Of a stretch of 64,000 bases of DNA, positions 35,116 through 47,845 are shown piece by piece. Position 1 is the first letter of the stretch, and the number at the start of each line of letters is the position of its first letter. Both the position numbers and the translations under genes were made by a program. The notes under the pieces are model-generated. The model did not search any database and was not told the origin of the DNA. It saw nothing but the letters and a program-made list of their open reading frames with translations. The stretch comes from Pseudeuparius sepicola (taxonomy: Eukaryota > Arthropoda > Insecta > Coleoptera > Anthribidae). The stretch is from assembly GCA_963920635.1 (NCBI GenBank), contig OY987305.1:11695153-11759152 (forward strand), given 5' to 3'.

Positions 35116-35242
35116 GATATCAGTGTACCTGGTCAGCGTTTGATGGTGGCTCAACATGTTGGGCCCGTCGGTGAGGAACCACTTCGTACTCAAGGAGTTA
35201 TCCGTTGTCCACGATGATCCTATGGTCTTCGTTGTGTCACAA
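35116..35242 (+). CDS. Rolling-stone-like protein, first coding exon
   Basis: ATG 35156 opens 29 codons (MLGPSVRNHFVLKELSVVHD, ending VFVVSQ) that run exactly into a consensus donor CAA|GTAAGT (GT at 35243, phase 0). The exon may begin after the acceptor-like CTTGGTTGTAG at 35115 or be part of a longer first exon. The end of the peptide joins exon 2, starting WQRNK, to give the SQWQ junction that I expect near the N-terminus of rolling-stone family proteins. An upstream ATG at 35143 is in another frame and overlaps the start. Base composition is GC-richer than the flanks. Translation of the main ATG would depend on leaky scanning or a start between the two ATGs. Confidence 0.65.
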
Positions 35243-36141
35243 GTAAGTGCCATTTTAAAAGCTTAAGACAACAGTATCACTTCCACTTCACTATGTGAGT
35301 GGAAGTAGATACCTATTGGCAATCGAGTTTCCTGTACCTAACTAAACATTTATTAGAATATTAAATAAATTTACATTCTTTATTTATAACTTAGAAGAAC
35401 TAATAGTAAATAATCTGAGATAGGTGATAACAGGCTGCTTAAGATTCAAAACCATTTTTATAAATAAAATTTAAATACACAGTGTGCCAATAACTTTTTT
35501 CTCCAAAATGTAATACACGAGTTTCAGTGTTTCGCAAAAGTTTAACGTCAACCAATAAGTATCTTATTGAGAACAATAGAACAATTTGGCGAACTAAAAT
35601 TGGCTGTAATTTTAGAAGAAAAAATTTGAAAAAAAAAATTCGTAATTTCTTTCTATTTTACACTTGGGTAGGTATGTCAAGACAAACACTTTTTCTTAAT
35701 AACACATTTCAATATTTCCAGTAAAAACCGATTTTTCCCAATTTTTCTCAAAATGCCAAATCTGACAGTTAAACGAAGAGAGGCATGTATTCGTACCATG
35801 TACCAACATACGTTTTGAGACGATTTTCTAATATTGCAATATTAAAAAAATCCCATGTTAAGGAACAATATTCGATTAATCATTTTTTTCTGTAGATATG
35901 GATTCTGTTGTATCAAACATTTTTTTTTAAACATAAAACATTGTACCTAATTTTTTTATATTTATAGGTAGGTGGTAGGTAGGTAGCTAGGTCAATAATA
36001 TATAATTTTGGGATATTATTGTGTTTGACTGTAAAAGATATTTAAATTTGATTTGAGGAATAATTTTAAAACATTTTGTTTTTAAATTCTAAACTAAATA
36101 ACTACGTGGTTTTTGAAAATATGACACTAAAATTATATATA

Positions 36142-37273
36142 CAGGCTGTTTCTAAATTATGGTGCCAACGACAGGTATGACAGGTAGAACATGTCATTTT
36201 GACCAAAAAGTTTCTTATAAACATGTTTCCGAAAGTGCATAATAAAAAAGTTACAGGGTGATAGAGACACAGTTTGAAGTTATGCTATTTAAATGACACT
36301 AGGTGCAGTCCTTCAGTCTCTGAAGTACAATAATCTAGTGTAAAACCAATTTATTCCCATCGCCCAGAGGCGGAGGGACGGGGTAGCTCAATGGGTTTTA
36401 TATTCATAACTTTTTTGAGGTTATGTTTTTAGTCTTGCATCATATTAGTGCAAATTTTCATTTTGCAACAAAAGGGTACTCTTGTTCAATTACGATAAAA
36501 TCAACCTTTTGCGTTGAAATTGGCAAAATGTGCCACAAAACACCTGTTGACACCAAAGTTCGAAAAATAATATTTTCAACTACCGCTTTAAAATTTTTCA
36601 GAATAATTGTACCATTTAAAGTGACAAAAAATTCCCTATGAACAATGTAGGTACCAAAAATTGTTCGCTTTCAAAATGGAACGGATTGACCTGGACAAAA
36701 TTTGGACACCTTATTTCATGAAAAGCAGTGATGTTTTAGGCTATGCCTATTAGACATTTTTTTCTTAATTTTGAACGTACAACGTACAATTCATTTGTAA
36801 CATTTAAATGCGGTAGTCTATAATTTTATTTTTCTAATTTTGGAGTTAACAGGTGTTTTGAGGCACATTTTGCCGATTTCAAAGCAAACGGTTGATTTTA
36901 TTCTTATGGAACAAGAGTACCCTTTTGTTGCAAAATGAAAAGTGCACCTTCAAGACCAAAAAGATAACCTCAAAAAAGTTATGAGTATAAAACCCATTGA
37001 GCTACCCCGCCCCTCCGCCTCTGGGCGATGGAAATAATTGGTTTTTACATGAAATTGTGGTACTTCGGTGACTAAAGGACTGTGCCAAGTTTGATTTAAA
37101 TTGCGTAACTTCTGTAGAAGTTTATGCGAAAAATATGTTTTTCAAACTGTACATTTACCACCCTGTAACTTTCTTATTATGCATTTTCGGACTCTTTTTG
37201 ATAGGAAACTTTTTGTTCAAAATTACATTTTCTACCTGTCATTATGTTGGCGCCATAATTTAGAAACACCCTG
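36142..37273. mobile_element. 1132-bp TA-flanked foldback element
   Basis: The ends CAGGCTGTTTCTAAATTATG and ATAATTTAGAAACACCCTG are inverted and TA-flanked. The arms exceed 350 bp and include the TTACAGGGTG, GGGGTAGCTCAATGGGTTTT, CAACAAAAGGGTACTCTTGT and AAAATCAACC blocks. An internal ORF (36423-36641) lies on one arm and is not a gene. Confidence 0.88.
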
Positions 37274-39400
37274 TAATATGCCTTTGTAGTTTTATTGTAC
37301 TTTTGTACTGAAACCTAAGCTCGTTATTTAATTTATCATATAAAGCTTAATTTAGCTTATCTACTTAGTTCTTGTAAACTTTATTTTCTGATAAAAAAAA
37401 CTGTTAATAACTTCACCGCTATGTCTGTAATTTCTTTCATATTACCATAGGTCTATGATATTACCGTAATCTGCAGGTAACGTCATTTATGAAAAATAAA
37501 AAGTTATGCCTAAAATAAATTAAGGTAATGTCCTTTCGATACAGGTTCACTAAACTCTTCGAGAGGTTATTAATATATCTCCCCCTGCTTCCTATCCCAC
37601 ACATCTATATATCGATTATCCTAAATACAAGGTAAACCTGGTCCTGGTCCCTGTATGTATTTAGGAGAAAATATTATATTAGGTGTGAGCTGCCCAAAAA
37701 ATAGCATAAAATAATTTTGAACCAAAATATTTTTTACATGATCTGCTACTTTCGATACTATTTTCTGAATGTGCCTTGTATGTCAAGAAGTCGCGTGTGA
37801 ATTTTTTATTTTGATATAATTACCGTTTTGCAATATCTAGTAGAGAAACCGACGTTCATATATGTAGACCGGTACCCAGTTAATAGAATCAGCTGAATTA
37901 TTGTTTATTACTTTATTACTATAGAACAATGTGTTTACCGGAGGTAATAGATGTAAATGAAATTAGAGCAAAATAATCGTGAGCTTTAATATACTGAATA
38001 ATAATATAATTGTTCGTATGTAATAAATTGATGGGTGCCATTCACAATAATTGTTGTTAATTGAGAACTGCAGAACATTCCGATGAGACCACTGAAACTA
38101 TCTTTAAACTAAACGATTTTTAAACTCATGTAAATGAAGATACCAAAATGTAAAAATAGAAGTACATAATTACGATATAGTCACGTTATTCTGGCTAATT
38201 CGATCACAAGCAAATTGCAATAATTGAAGAATGCGACACTGTCATTGTTATCGCATACAGTCATTAAACTGATCTCACAGCAACGAAAACATAGATACTA
38301 GATAATAAAAAATAAAATAACAATAACTCTATCAAGTCAGAGCTTCTTCTTTAGGGGCTGGAAGCCCCCAAAGCCATTGCCACTGGTGGCAAAGCAATTT
38401 TAATTTTGTTTTGAAAATATGAATGTGGTATCGAAAATGCAAAGCTCTTACATACATCTTCAAAGAAAGGGGTAAGAATTGTAATATAATAATCGTCATA
38501 TCTATTGACTAACAATACCTAATCATTATTGTATTTCCAAACAAAGACCAGCTGTCTCCGATTTTGCAGTATAGTTTTTATCCAATTCAACGAACTTTGC
38601 ATCCGTTATGTGCAATGGCATGTTTCTTTTGTTACTCTTGAAATTTTGTAATAATCTGATATCCGCCTCTGTATTAGGTCGGACCGAAATAACATTTTCT
38701 TTAAATTAACTGGTCTTAAGTTATTTTTCCCGCAAAATAATTTAAGACACTTATTCACTGGTTGCTTTCTTGCTACACCATAAAAATAAAAATAAATTTC
38801 AACGCAAAACAGGGGAAAAATAAGATTTTTAGTTGTTGTGTAACAACGCAATAATGGTGCAGGCTCTTTAATTTTAAGCTAAGTTCATGCCCTGGGTCAG
38901 TGTTGTAATATTTTTACACAAAACTCATCTACATATATTTTGAAATTAAGTGGAGCAAAATGATTAAGGTACAGTTTTGTATTGAATTTTATCGTTTCAG
39001 TTTCAATTCCTGGAATAGCAATTAATAAAAAAAATGAATTTCCTTCTAAAAATTGACATAGACGCACAATAATGCAATACGAATACATTTTCTTAATAAC
39101 CTTTTCCGATTTCCAAGATAAAACCCCATTTTTCTTAATTTTTATTTTAAATGTCATATTTGACAGGTATGGGCTGTAACGTCACGACTCTCTTCAGGCG
39201 CAATAGTGTACCCGAAACATGCACCAACGTAGCCCGAAATGAGATTTTCAAAAAATCTAATGATGTTTCCCATTTGGTGCAAAGTTTATGTATAGCATTG
39301 TATTTTCGGTGGATTTTTCCTATTTTTGTTTACTTATTTCAATCCGACTAAACACAGTAGACGGCAATATTTCACAACGAAAACATTTCGGAAAATTTCG
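37274..39400. other. AT-rich intronic sequence
   Basis: No gene was seen. A region near 39110-39270 (AAAATGTCATATTTGACAGG..CGAAACATGCACCAACGTAG) resembles 35745-35830 weakly, suggesting two relics of another dispersed repeat. Confidence 0.4.
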
Positions 39401-39445
39401 CCCCCCCCCCCCCCCCCCCGCCCCTAAATGCTGGCAACGCCACTG
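39401..39445. repeat. Right end of a hAT-like element with a 19-C run
   Basis: A run of 19 C (39401-39419) precedes GCTGGCAACGCCACTG ending at 39445, a CAGTGGCG-type hAT end. No left end with a matching 8-bp duplication could be found, so the element is truncated or its left part was lost. Confidence 0.5.
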
Positions 39446-39572
39446 GCGACATTTAGCGACATAATGCAAGTATCGAACGTGGAAATTCTAACCTACAATG
39501 GCAACCCAAGAATATGAACAAAGAAAGATTTTTTAGTATCTGTAATTATAAATAATAAAGAATGTAAAAGAA

Positions 39573-40450
39573 TTGCAAAATAAGAATTTTAAAGATATCT
39601 GGCGAGTAAAGTGTGCCATAGAATCCCTTCAAAACAGTTCAATGGTCAACAGGACCACTCAAAATGTTGGTGTGAAAAGATTTACTTCAAAAATATACAG
39701 GGTATTTTTCTCTGAGCCATCTCAAAATTCTGATCAAGAGTGCTCTGGAATCATCGAAAATATATTGATAAACATAAAAGTAATGTATTTCTTTACAAAA
39801 TGTCAACTAACAAATAAAAACAATTTAAATTAATTTAAATTATTGGACCTTTCTCAACAAAGTCACTGTGCGTTTCCTCTTATGGCACACCAGCCACCTT
39901 AACTGATATGGATTTACTGACTGGCAGACTTCTGTATCTTTTAGATTTAGTTTTGATATACTCGATTTTTCCAAGTTCCAAAAATTCAGTAATTTTGAGA
40001 TGGCACAGATAAGAACAGTCTGTATATTTTGTATTAGACCTTTGCACATCAACACCTTGAGTGGTCCTATTGACCATTCAACTGTTTTGAGGGTATTCCA
40101 TATCATACGTGACTTGGCAGATGCCTTTAGAATTCCTATTTTGCTCAACTTTGACAACCTGCAAAATGGAACTCCCTGTATATTTTTTATTCAAATTTGG
40201 TATATAGGGGTTTTGGGGTATTCTGATTAACTCTGTGTGGTCAGATTTTAAATAAAAAAAATCGCTAAATGGTTTTCGTGAAAATCGGGTGTATAAAAAA
40301 ATCGCAGCCGGCCCTGGATTTGCATTTTGAAAATGGCAGGAAGGTCAAATGAAGCGGTTTTTGAAGGCCCTTCAAACAAACAAAAAATAGGCTTTTATCT
40401 CCAAAAATTAAGATTTACGTATTTGTACAGTTATAAAGTTGGACACCCTG
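39573..40450. mobile_element. Foldback element, left end truncated
   Basis: The arms 39573-39740 and about 39970-40160 are inverted (ATTTTAAAG, CCCTTCAAAACAGTTCAATG, CAACAGGACCACTCAA, CCATCTCAAAATT blocks). The right side continues to an ACACCCTG end before TA at 40451, while the corresponding left end is missing. A solo arm of the family is at 1798-2040. Confidence 0.7.
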
Positions 40451-42112
40451 TAGATTACTTTTGTTTTTTAGATTCCGAAACTGAAACGTTCAGTTTTCCG
40501 TACTTTAAGTGGTTGCAAGACTGCATTACTTAGGTACTGAAACTGAAAGACACTTGAGGATTTCGAAACCTATAATTCCTATTAATCTAGCCATTCTCAT
40601 AAATGTAATATAAGTAGATTTAAATTCTCAGTTTTTCTCCCGTGAACGTAGCATTATCCGTTTACGCCTGCATTTTATTTAAGGCTTCATTAAAACAAAT
40701 TATATTTAATTTCCATATGATTATTCAGTACTTAAAAATTCCGGTGAATTATTATGGACCAACAATGAGAAACAGGAACATTTTTGTGTAATTAATTTTC
40801 GACATACCTTTGCGTTAATGCCCGTATTTTTCATTCGTGCAAAAATGAATTTTGCGCATTCCTCACACCAAATACCCACTTAACTGCAACTGCTTTCAGA
40901 GAGCATAAAAATAACACAATAATTCCTTTTATTTTAAGATGAACATAAAATCTTTATTTCTTTGAGATGTTCCAAAGTTTTTTTGCACATTTCTTGGAAA
41001 GCTGAATTTTTGGACTACTAACTTCTTGTATTCATGTATTCGAGCGATTGTTAAATGCTTGTCATTCAGACCAACCTCAAAAATTCATATTTTGGCATAT
41101 TTTTTTAGTAATAAATTACGATTCAACGCTGCTGCAATTTTGCTATGATTATTTCCAATATTTTCAAGGCTATTTTCACATTGTTTTCCCTGAGATTTAC
41201 GTCATTATAGTTTCAGTTTCCATTTTTATGTCCAGATTTTCCGTGCTGTGAATTATGGTGTGCTCACAAACGTCCTGCATGGCCGTGAATGGGGAACTTG
41301 CACAAACATTAAATTTGAAAAATATTACCTTCAAGCGTAATTTATTGCCATTAAATGAACCACAGTTCACATAAAAACTCATTTTTTATTTTTATGTAAT
41401 AAATATAAGCAATTAAAAACTGCATAATTCAAATCATTCCTGTAACACGCCATCCTTAGTTGTGACGTCAAGTAGCTCGTTGGTGGTGGCGCCTCTGGTG
41501 GACGGCGGCACCACGTTTAAACTAATAGATATGGGCGGCACATGTATCAAAACTACACAGCACCACACAAGCTTTGTTTAAAAAGATCAACGAGAACGTC
41601 CCATCCTTGTCTATCCGTCTTATTATAGTCTTGATATTGTTGATAGGAGGAGGTTGTTTAACGCACGTGTTGCCTTGGGTCTTAAAACTCTCCCCGAGGC
41701 CAAAAAGAGCTTACATTACATTTTTCGTGCTACTGACAATTTCATATTAGGTAGGTACCTAAGTATACTTTGAATTTAAATACACTATGGAGTAGATTGT
41801 GAGTAATAATCTTCATAATAACCATTGTTCAATTATTACTAAAAATGATGATCAGTGATAAATATATAAGAGATAGAATGCAGTTGTAATTAAAAAAAAA
41901 CTTCTTGTGCGATTGAAACCGGGCACGGGCGTAGCCAGGATTTAGTTTTAGGGGGGGTTTAGTTTGAGAAGTAAATAAAACAACAAAAATATACTTACAT
42001 GAAATTTAATATCTATATATTCATCCGAAAAACTACGACATATTTATAAAGTTCTTAACTTTAAATGAAATGAATAAATTAATTTCGTTCCTCTGCGCTA
42101 AATCTAAAACCA

Positions 42113-42405
42113 TTAAAGAAGAAATCTTCGGCTTTTTCTTTTAAATATATCCACTACTTCATCTGCATGAATTTCTTTTCCATAGTGAATGTTCATTAAC
42201 CATTAAGTCTGTTTTCACTTGTAGTGTTTCGTAAATAGTTTTTCAGTCTCCTTAGGCTCGAGAAAGACCTTTCTGGGGTAGCAGTGGATACAGGAATGGT
42301 AGCCAAGATTTGTAGTAATGTGTAAATATTAGGATAAAGGTTTTTATCGCACATATCTAGGCATTCCAAACTAGATTTCGGGGTAGGCAGTCTTCTTATC
42401 AGCAT
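42113..42405 (-). pseudogene. hAT transposase C-terminal dimerisation domain, frameshifted
   Basis: The minus-strand frame from about 42405 reads NLYPNIYTLLQILATIPVST, then ATPERSFSSLRRLKNYLRNT, then SENRLNG before a TAA. This is the hAT dimerisation domain (IPVSTA.ERSFS..R.K.YLR). A shift of one base at about 42197 restores MNIHYGKEIHADEV, which continues to a TAA at 42113. The domain normally forms the end of hAT transposases of the kind related to ZMYM/52-kDa-repressor-like proteins. The rest of the enzyme is missing and the gene is inactive. Confidence 0.85.
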
Positions 42406-42610
42406 GCAAGGTAGCTGAAGCTTTGATAGCTAAATCCAAATTTGTTTCTTTATTAGAAACCCCTTGACCTTGACTACACCACTTTTTCCAGTAGTCCATA
42501 CCTTTAGGTTTATCACCCTTCCTTTTTTCCCCTCCATTTTTCGACAGTAATAATGATTCACGTATCTATCCTTAACAAGGTCATCGAATAACAGTGCACT
42601 AAAATTACTC

Positions 42611-42790
42611 ACTTACACGGTACACTTAATTCTCTTCACTATTCGTTCACCACTTTTCACTTTTATTCGCTTCGAGTTCGCATGGAACAATACTGCCGTA
42701 AGCGCGGTCACGCGCCGCGGCGCCGCTTATATAGCAGCCCAGTAGCCGTCCAGAAACTTCCACGAACTTCCACAAAGTTCCGCTCATTTC
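42611..42790 (-). promoter_or_regulatory. Promoter-like region with heat-shock-element-type repeats inside the hAT
   Basis: On the plus strand TTC occurs four times exactly every 10 bp (42758, 42768, 42778, 42788), with a GAAACTTC pair at 42753-42760. These are nGAAn/nTTCn units as in heat-shock elements. About 20 bp towards the coding side lies TATATAA (minus strand, 42728-42734). The A-rich leader beyond (GAAGCGAATAAAAGTGAAAA and onward) ends at a donor-like GTAAGT (minus, 42616). All face the transposase remnant. A role in heat response is inferred from arrangement only. Confidence 0.45.
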
Positions 42791-43512
42791 GACCTAGGGG
42801 CGTGGCGAATAATCGAGAAACAACGCAAAGTGTCCCTACAATACGAAATAGTTCGGCTGCAACTGCGTCTGCCTCTCGTCAAAAGATGGCGCTAGGCGCT
42901 ACTATTACTACATAATATATTCAAACGTAATAATAATTTAACTCTTCACTCCTCGTATTTTTTCGGTATAATATTAGGTAATATTTTGCTTATTTCGGGC
43001 GGGGGGGGGGGTTTGAACCCCCGAAACCCCCCCCTTGGCTACGCCCGTGAAACCGGGACCTTTGCATTCAGTTAAAGAAATGCTTGTTAAATTTAAACTT
43101 TTAGGCGGTTGTTATATTTTTGACCTACATCAGATCCCTCTGGAAATGGGTCGCCGAACTGTATATTTTAAAGTTATATTTCCATTCTTAATTCTCTAAT
43201 TCTGTGTAGCTGTCACTCCTGTCACTGCCTTCTGATCGATCGAGCTATATGACGTCTCAAACCATTCCCGCGCTTTTCGTGTCGTTTCAAATGAATAGCT
43301 TGTGGTCACAACTTTAAATATTTATTGCAAATTAAATATTGCGATTTGGGGGCTGATATTTGGTATGTGCTGCTCTTTCTATAGATAGCCAAATATATTA
43401 AAGGAATAAAAGTTCCCCATTAATATTTTTACTTGGAATAACACAGTATGTCCCCGTTTGCTTGTGAACACTCTAGAAGTCTACGAAGAGCTGAGTAAAA
43501 TTCGGCATTATA

Positions 43513-44640
43513 CAGGGTGAGTTTTTTTTGATGACCAGTATGGAGATCTCGGAAAATAGCGGAGATAGAAGGAAGGTTAAATGGGGAAAGAATTGGAAAA
43601 TTTAAGGCGCCTGGTGGACTTTTGAAAAAGTCATAACTTTCTAGATATTTTGAAAAAACGAAATTTTGGCGATTTATTCTAATCTAATATAAATACCAAA
43701 GTTGGAGGGAATTGTGCCCCCAATGCGATTATTATGTCCTGCTTTCTGTGACAGCTGCCATTTTGGAGATATTACACAAATTTGTATTTTTTTTAAATGC
43801 ATAAACCACAAAAAATCGGGCATTTTTAAAGCTTTCCAACGATGTACCTAATACCCGATATGGTTATTCAGAAAAATAACGGAAATAACAATGGTATCCA
43901 TTAATACAACACAAATTTGTGTCATATCTTGAAAATGGCAGATGTCGCGAAAATTAGGACGTGATAAGAATAAATCGCCAAAATTTCGTTGTTTCTAAAT
44001 ATCTAGTAAGCCATGACTTTCTTCAAAAATCCACTAGGCGCATTAAATTGGGCGATTGAGTAAAGGAATAATTTATTCCTGAAATTTTGGCGATTTATTC
44101 TAATCCATCTACATACATTCGTTGTTTCAGATTTTAGATAAAAAGTGTAAATACATACCAAAGTTGGAGGGAATTGTGTTCCCAATACGCTTATATTGTT
44201 CTGCTATAAAACTTCTGTTTTTTTTTTGGAAACCATAGTTATTTCCAATAATTTTTCTGAATAACCATATCGAGTATTATATCATTGGAAAGCTCTAAAA
44301 ATGCTGATTTTTTGAGGTAATGGCCATTTAAAAAACACAAGTTTGTGTAATATCTCGAAAATGGCAGCTGTCATGGAAATTAGGACACGATAACCGCATT
44401 AGGAACACAATTTCCTCAAACTTTGGTATTTACTTTTTTTATCTAAAATCAGAAATAACGAAGCTGGGCGGCCAAAATTTTGTTTTTTCAAAATATCTAG
44501 TAAGCCATTACTTTTTAAAAAATGCACAAGGCGCGTTAAATTTGCCCACAAAACTGAAATTCTTTCCCCATTTAACCTTCCTTCTATCTCCGCTATAGTG
44601 TCCGAGATCCCCATACTGACCATAAAAAAGAATCAGCCTG
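43513..44640. mobile_element. 1128-bp TA-flanked foldback element
   Basis: The ends CAGGGTGAGTTTTTTTTGAT and AAAAAGAATCAGCCTG are TA-flanked. The arms (over 400 bp) include ATACTG/CAGTAT, GGAGATAGAAGGAAGGTTAA, CATAACTTTCTAGATATTTT, TTTGGTATTTA and AAAATGGCAGCTGTCA blocks and meet near 44070. No gene was found. Confidence 0.88.
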
Positions 44641-44741
44641 TATGTCTACTACTATTTCTACAAATGAAAATGAAACATTAGAAAAAATAATTAAACTCCC
44701 AAATCATGTATTAAATTCAAATACATTTGGTTGAAACCACA

Positions 44742-46380
44742 CAGAGGCGGATCCTGAGGGTAAGGGAAATTTTTAGAATATAATATGTATTTTTGTGAAA
44801 AATAAAATAATTTATTTCTCTAGAAAAAAAAACAAAAAAAAAGGTTTACCCAAACAAAATAAAAAACAAACTTAAATAATAAACACAACAAAACAAAATC
44901 ACAAAAAAAACAATAATTCTTTAGATTTAAAAAATAATGTACCTACTTATCACAAAATAAAATCATATTTTCTCTTCTTTCGCCAAACTGATCTTTTTTT
45001 CATTTGTGGGTACATTGCGGTGTATATTTAATAGGGCTAAATTATTTAGTACCAAGTTTTAATTCTTTTAAGTAAAGAAAAAATTATTTCCGCCGATGCA
45101 TTGCTTATCGGGAAACTGGCAAGTATGCCCAAAAATTTTCTTGCCGTTGTAGCGTTGCGACTTCGTACTGGTGTTGGCAAAACAAGCTTTATTGAGGACC
45201 GAGGAAAATATACTAAAAACGCTCTTTAATTGTACACTAGATTGTGACAGGTGACGGGTAAAGATTTCATGTCCCTATAACCTCCACGAATCCTAAATAT
45301 AAATACAGGGTGTTCGAAAAATAGACGGAGATATTTTAGAGGGTGATTCCCTGTTAAGAAATATGAAAAAAAGTTTCTATAAACATGGGTCCGGAAGTGC
45401 AGAGTTTTCAAGATACAGGATGTTAAATAAAAAAAAATAAAACATGAAATTATTAATGTCTTAAAAATTATTTACTCGATTCTGTTGAAATTTGGCAATG
45501 TTATTTGTTGTATTAAGAGGCTAATTTCGCCCTAACTAGATTAAATTTATTAAGTCCAGTGGCGTCCCGGGGGGCACCTTAGCGAATATTATTATCAAAA
45601 AAATGTACGCCACTACCTTTTTTGTAACTTTAATATTTTTTGTTTGATTAAGCATCTAAAAATACAACTTCTTTCCCTCTTGTATTGTTTTCCTATCTCA
45701 CTTCGTTTTCGAGAAAAAAAAATAAAAACCGTTTTATTGCATGTCACTGGACAAAATTGGTTGTAGTGTACTTTATGTTATGATATTGGAAAAATTGCAA
45801 TAACACTCTTTCCTAGAAATGCTTTTGATTATTTGTTTTCCAAGGCACTTGTGATTTTTTTTGCAAAAATTGATAAACCAATTTTGTCCAGTGACATGCA
45901 ATATATTTAACATCCTGTATCTTGAAAACTCTGCATTTCCGGACCCATGTTTATAGAAACTTTTTTTCATATTTCTTAACAGGGAATCACCCTCTAAAAT
46001 ATCTCCGTCTATTTTTCGAACACCCTGTAGATAGAAATTAACATTAAACTCTGTTCTTTGAAGCATAGAAAAAGGCTATAGTTATAATTTATGTGTTTGA
46101 AGTTGGGTTAGAGCCACAGACACAGATAGCGAATATCAAGGTTAAAGTTAGGCATTTGTCACAAGTTGACATTTCTGCCGGACATGCTAAATACGTCCCT
46201 GTAGGCGCCCAAAACATTGCTGCCAACCTTGTATTACCAAATTAAGAAATGTCATTTCTAGTGCGTTTTTAGATTACCTAATAATAATAACACTCCGGTT
46301 GTAATGGCTGTAGAAAAAGGAGGGGCGGTCGCCCCCCCCCCCCCCCCCGTCCCCTCCCCCTCCCCCTGTATCCGCCACTG
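44742..46380. mobile_element. hAT-type element with perfect 8-bp target duplication
   Basis: The ends CAGAGGCGGATCC and GTATCCGCCACTG are inverted repeats flanked by AAACCACA (44734-44741 and 46381-46388). It contains the nested foldback element 45306-46027 and a run of about 17 C near the right end (46332-46348). There is no recognisable transposase. Confidence 0.88.
45306..46027. mobile_element. 722-bp TA-flanked foldback element nested in a hAT
   Basis: The ends CAGGGTGTTCGAAAAATAGA and TCTATTTTTCGAACACCCTG are perfect inverted repeats with TA outside. Arms extend through GGAGATATTTTAGAGGGTGA, AAAAGTTTCTATAAACATGG and AGTTTTCAAGATACAGGATG to about 150 bp per side, with a longer spacer. 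Its position within 44742-46380 shows that it inserted later. Confidence 0.9.
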
Positions 46381-46726
46381 AAACCACATTAATGTAGTCA
46401 TAGGCGCCGACTTCTCAAAATTTGGCTGGGTGCCCAAGGTATACCACCCCCCAAATGTTAGTTTAAAAAAACATTTTTTTATTTATAAATATAAAATAAA
46501 AGTACTTAACAAAAAACGAACAGTTATTACCCTGTTGATTAAAAAACAAAACGTAAATAGAATGAAATAAAATAAAGGTATTTTTATAAGAGAGGCCTCG
46601 TTTTAAAATTCAGCGGACTCTCATCCCGACGAATCAGCTGGATACCTGTCTCTTACTTCCTCCAGAGGGAAACAAATCTTTAAAGGAAAACAAAAAAAAA
46701 CAAAAAAAAAACAAAATCAATAAACG

Positions 46727-47115
46727 ACTATAGTCTATCCAAGTTACAGAGGCAGTGGATCAAAACATTGGCCACCACGTGACCTATTCTCTTATTGGTC
46801 TGGCCGTCATAAAATGTCAAGAATTTACGCGGCGAGCAGAATGCAGGGCCGGCTCTTCCCTCAGTCGAGTTTCCTGCATGTTTTAGATCGGATCGCTAGC
46901 AGTATATTCTGTAAATTTATTTTGCTACTTAATTTAAGGAAATTTATAAAGATCCACGAAAGGTAGAATCACAAATTTTAGAACTTCTAAAAGAATTAGT
47001 TCAGAATTACAAGCCACTTGGAATCTCATATTAGTCCGACCCTGTTAATGGATCGCAAGGCGGTCATGTGACTTTGTTTATATCTACTGCCTCTGTAACT
47101 TGTATAGACTATAGT
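46727..47115. mobile_element. 389-bp MITE nested in the hAT element
   Basis: The ends ACTATAGTCTATCCAAGTTA and TAACTTGTATAGACTATAGT are inverted. The TIR extends inward through CAGAGGCAGT(G/A)GAT. The outer ACTATAGT is itself palindromic, so the exact ends and target duplication are ambiguous. It is non-coding. Confidence 0.8.
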
Positions 47116-47845
47116 GTACTTACTTTGCGTAAATAACGCAATAGTGCGATTTTTTTTATAAACTCATCACATAACTCATGTATGATGTCTGCTAATTCTT
47201 TATAAATATTTGAAAGCATAATATCATTTAGCCTTTTCTGACTCATTTTTGATCTTAAATATGATTGTCACCTTATCACCTTTGCTATGGAGCTTCCAAC
47301 CTGTAGGCCAGGGAAATTACGGTAAAAAATAACGAAACCTAGACAAAATTCATAAACGCATTTTTATAATGCCATCACAAAATATTGGTAATAAATGAAC
47401 GCCAGAATTGTTTTTTATACAAAATAAATATACGCGTGTGGGCGTTTTTTAGAAAAATACATTTTCTTGTTGTAATAAAGACGGCATAAACATTAACTGC
47501 GAATTTTAAGCTGCATTTATTAGTAAGTAAGGTATATAAAGTTGAGAACAGACTACGTTTGCGCAAGTGTCCGAATGATGTAAAAATGACATTTTGCGTA
47601 ATATTTTGTTGGGCAAAAATATTAACTGCGTTTTTATTATTTACAATTACCTTAAAAATCAAGTATTAACATTTTGTTCTGAAATTAAACATATTGTTTC
47701 GCCGGAAATCGCATTTTAAAGAAAGTTGAAGCTGTCTTTGAGAGCAAAATTGTTAACTGGCTGATTTTTGTTAAACTTTGTAAGTGGATACTAAGTCTTG
47801 TTAAATTTTTTGAAATTAAACAAAAATTGGTAACGGAAGTATTTT

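Larger units (their letters stand above)
41924..43049 (-). mobile_element. 1126-bp hAT element with perfect 8-bp target duplication
   Basis: The ends CACGGGCGTAGCCAGG and CTTGGCTACGCCCGTG are inverted repeats flanked by a perfect AAACCGGG on both sides (41916-41923 and 43050-43057). It holds the C-terminal remnant of a hAT transposase on the minus strand, a short leader and a promoter-like region. The central catalytic part is deleted. A 10-bp G run lies about 50 bp inside the right end. Confidence 0.92.

Noticed and set aside
36423..36641. 72-codon ORF
   Set aside because: Lies in one arm of a foldback element, with no domain.
42430..42612. 60-codon minus-strand frame between the hAT leader and its C-terminal domain
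   Set aside because: Starts at a GTG inside a donor-like site and has no hAT domain. It is probably the deletion joint, not a protein.
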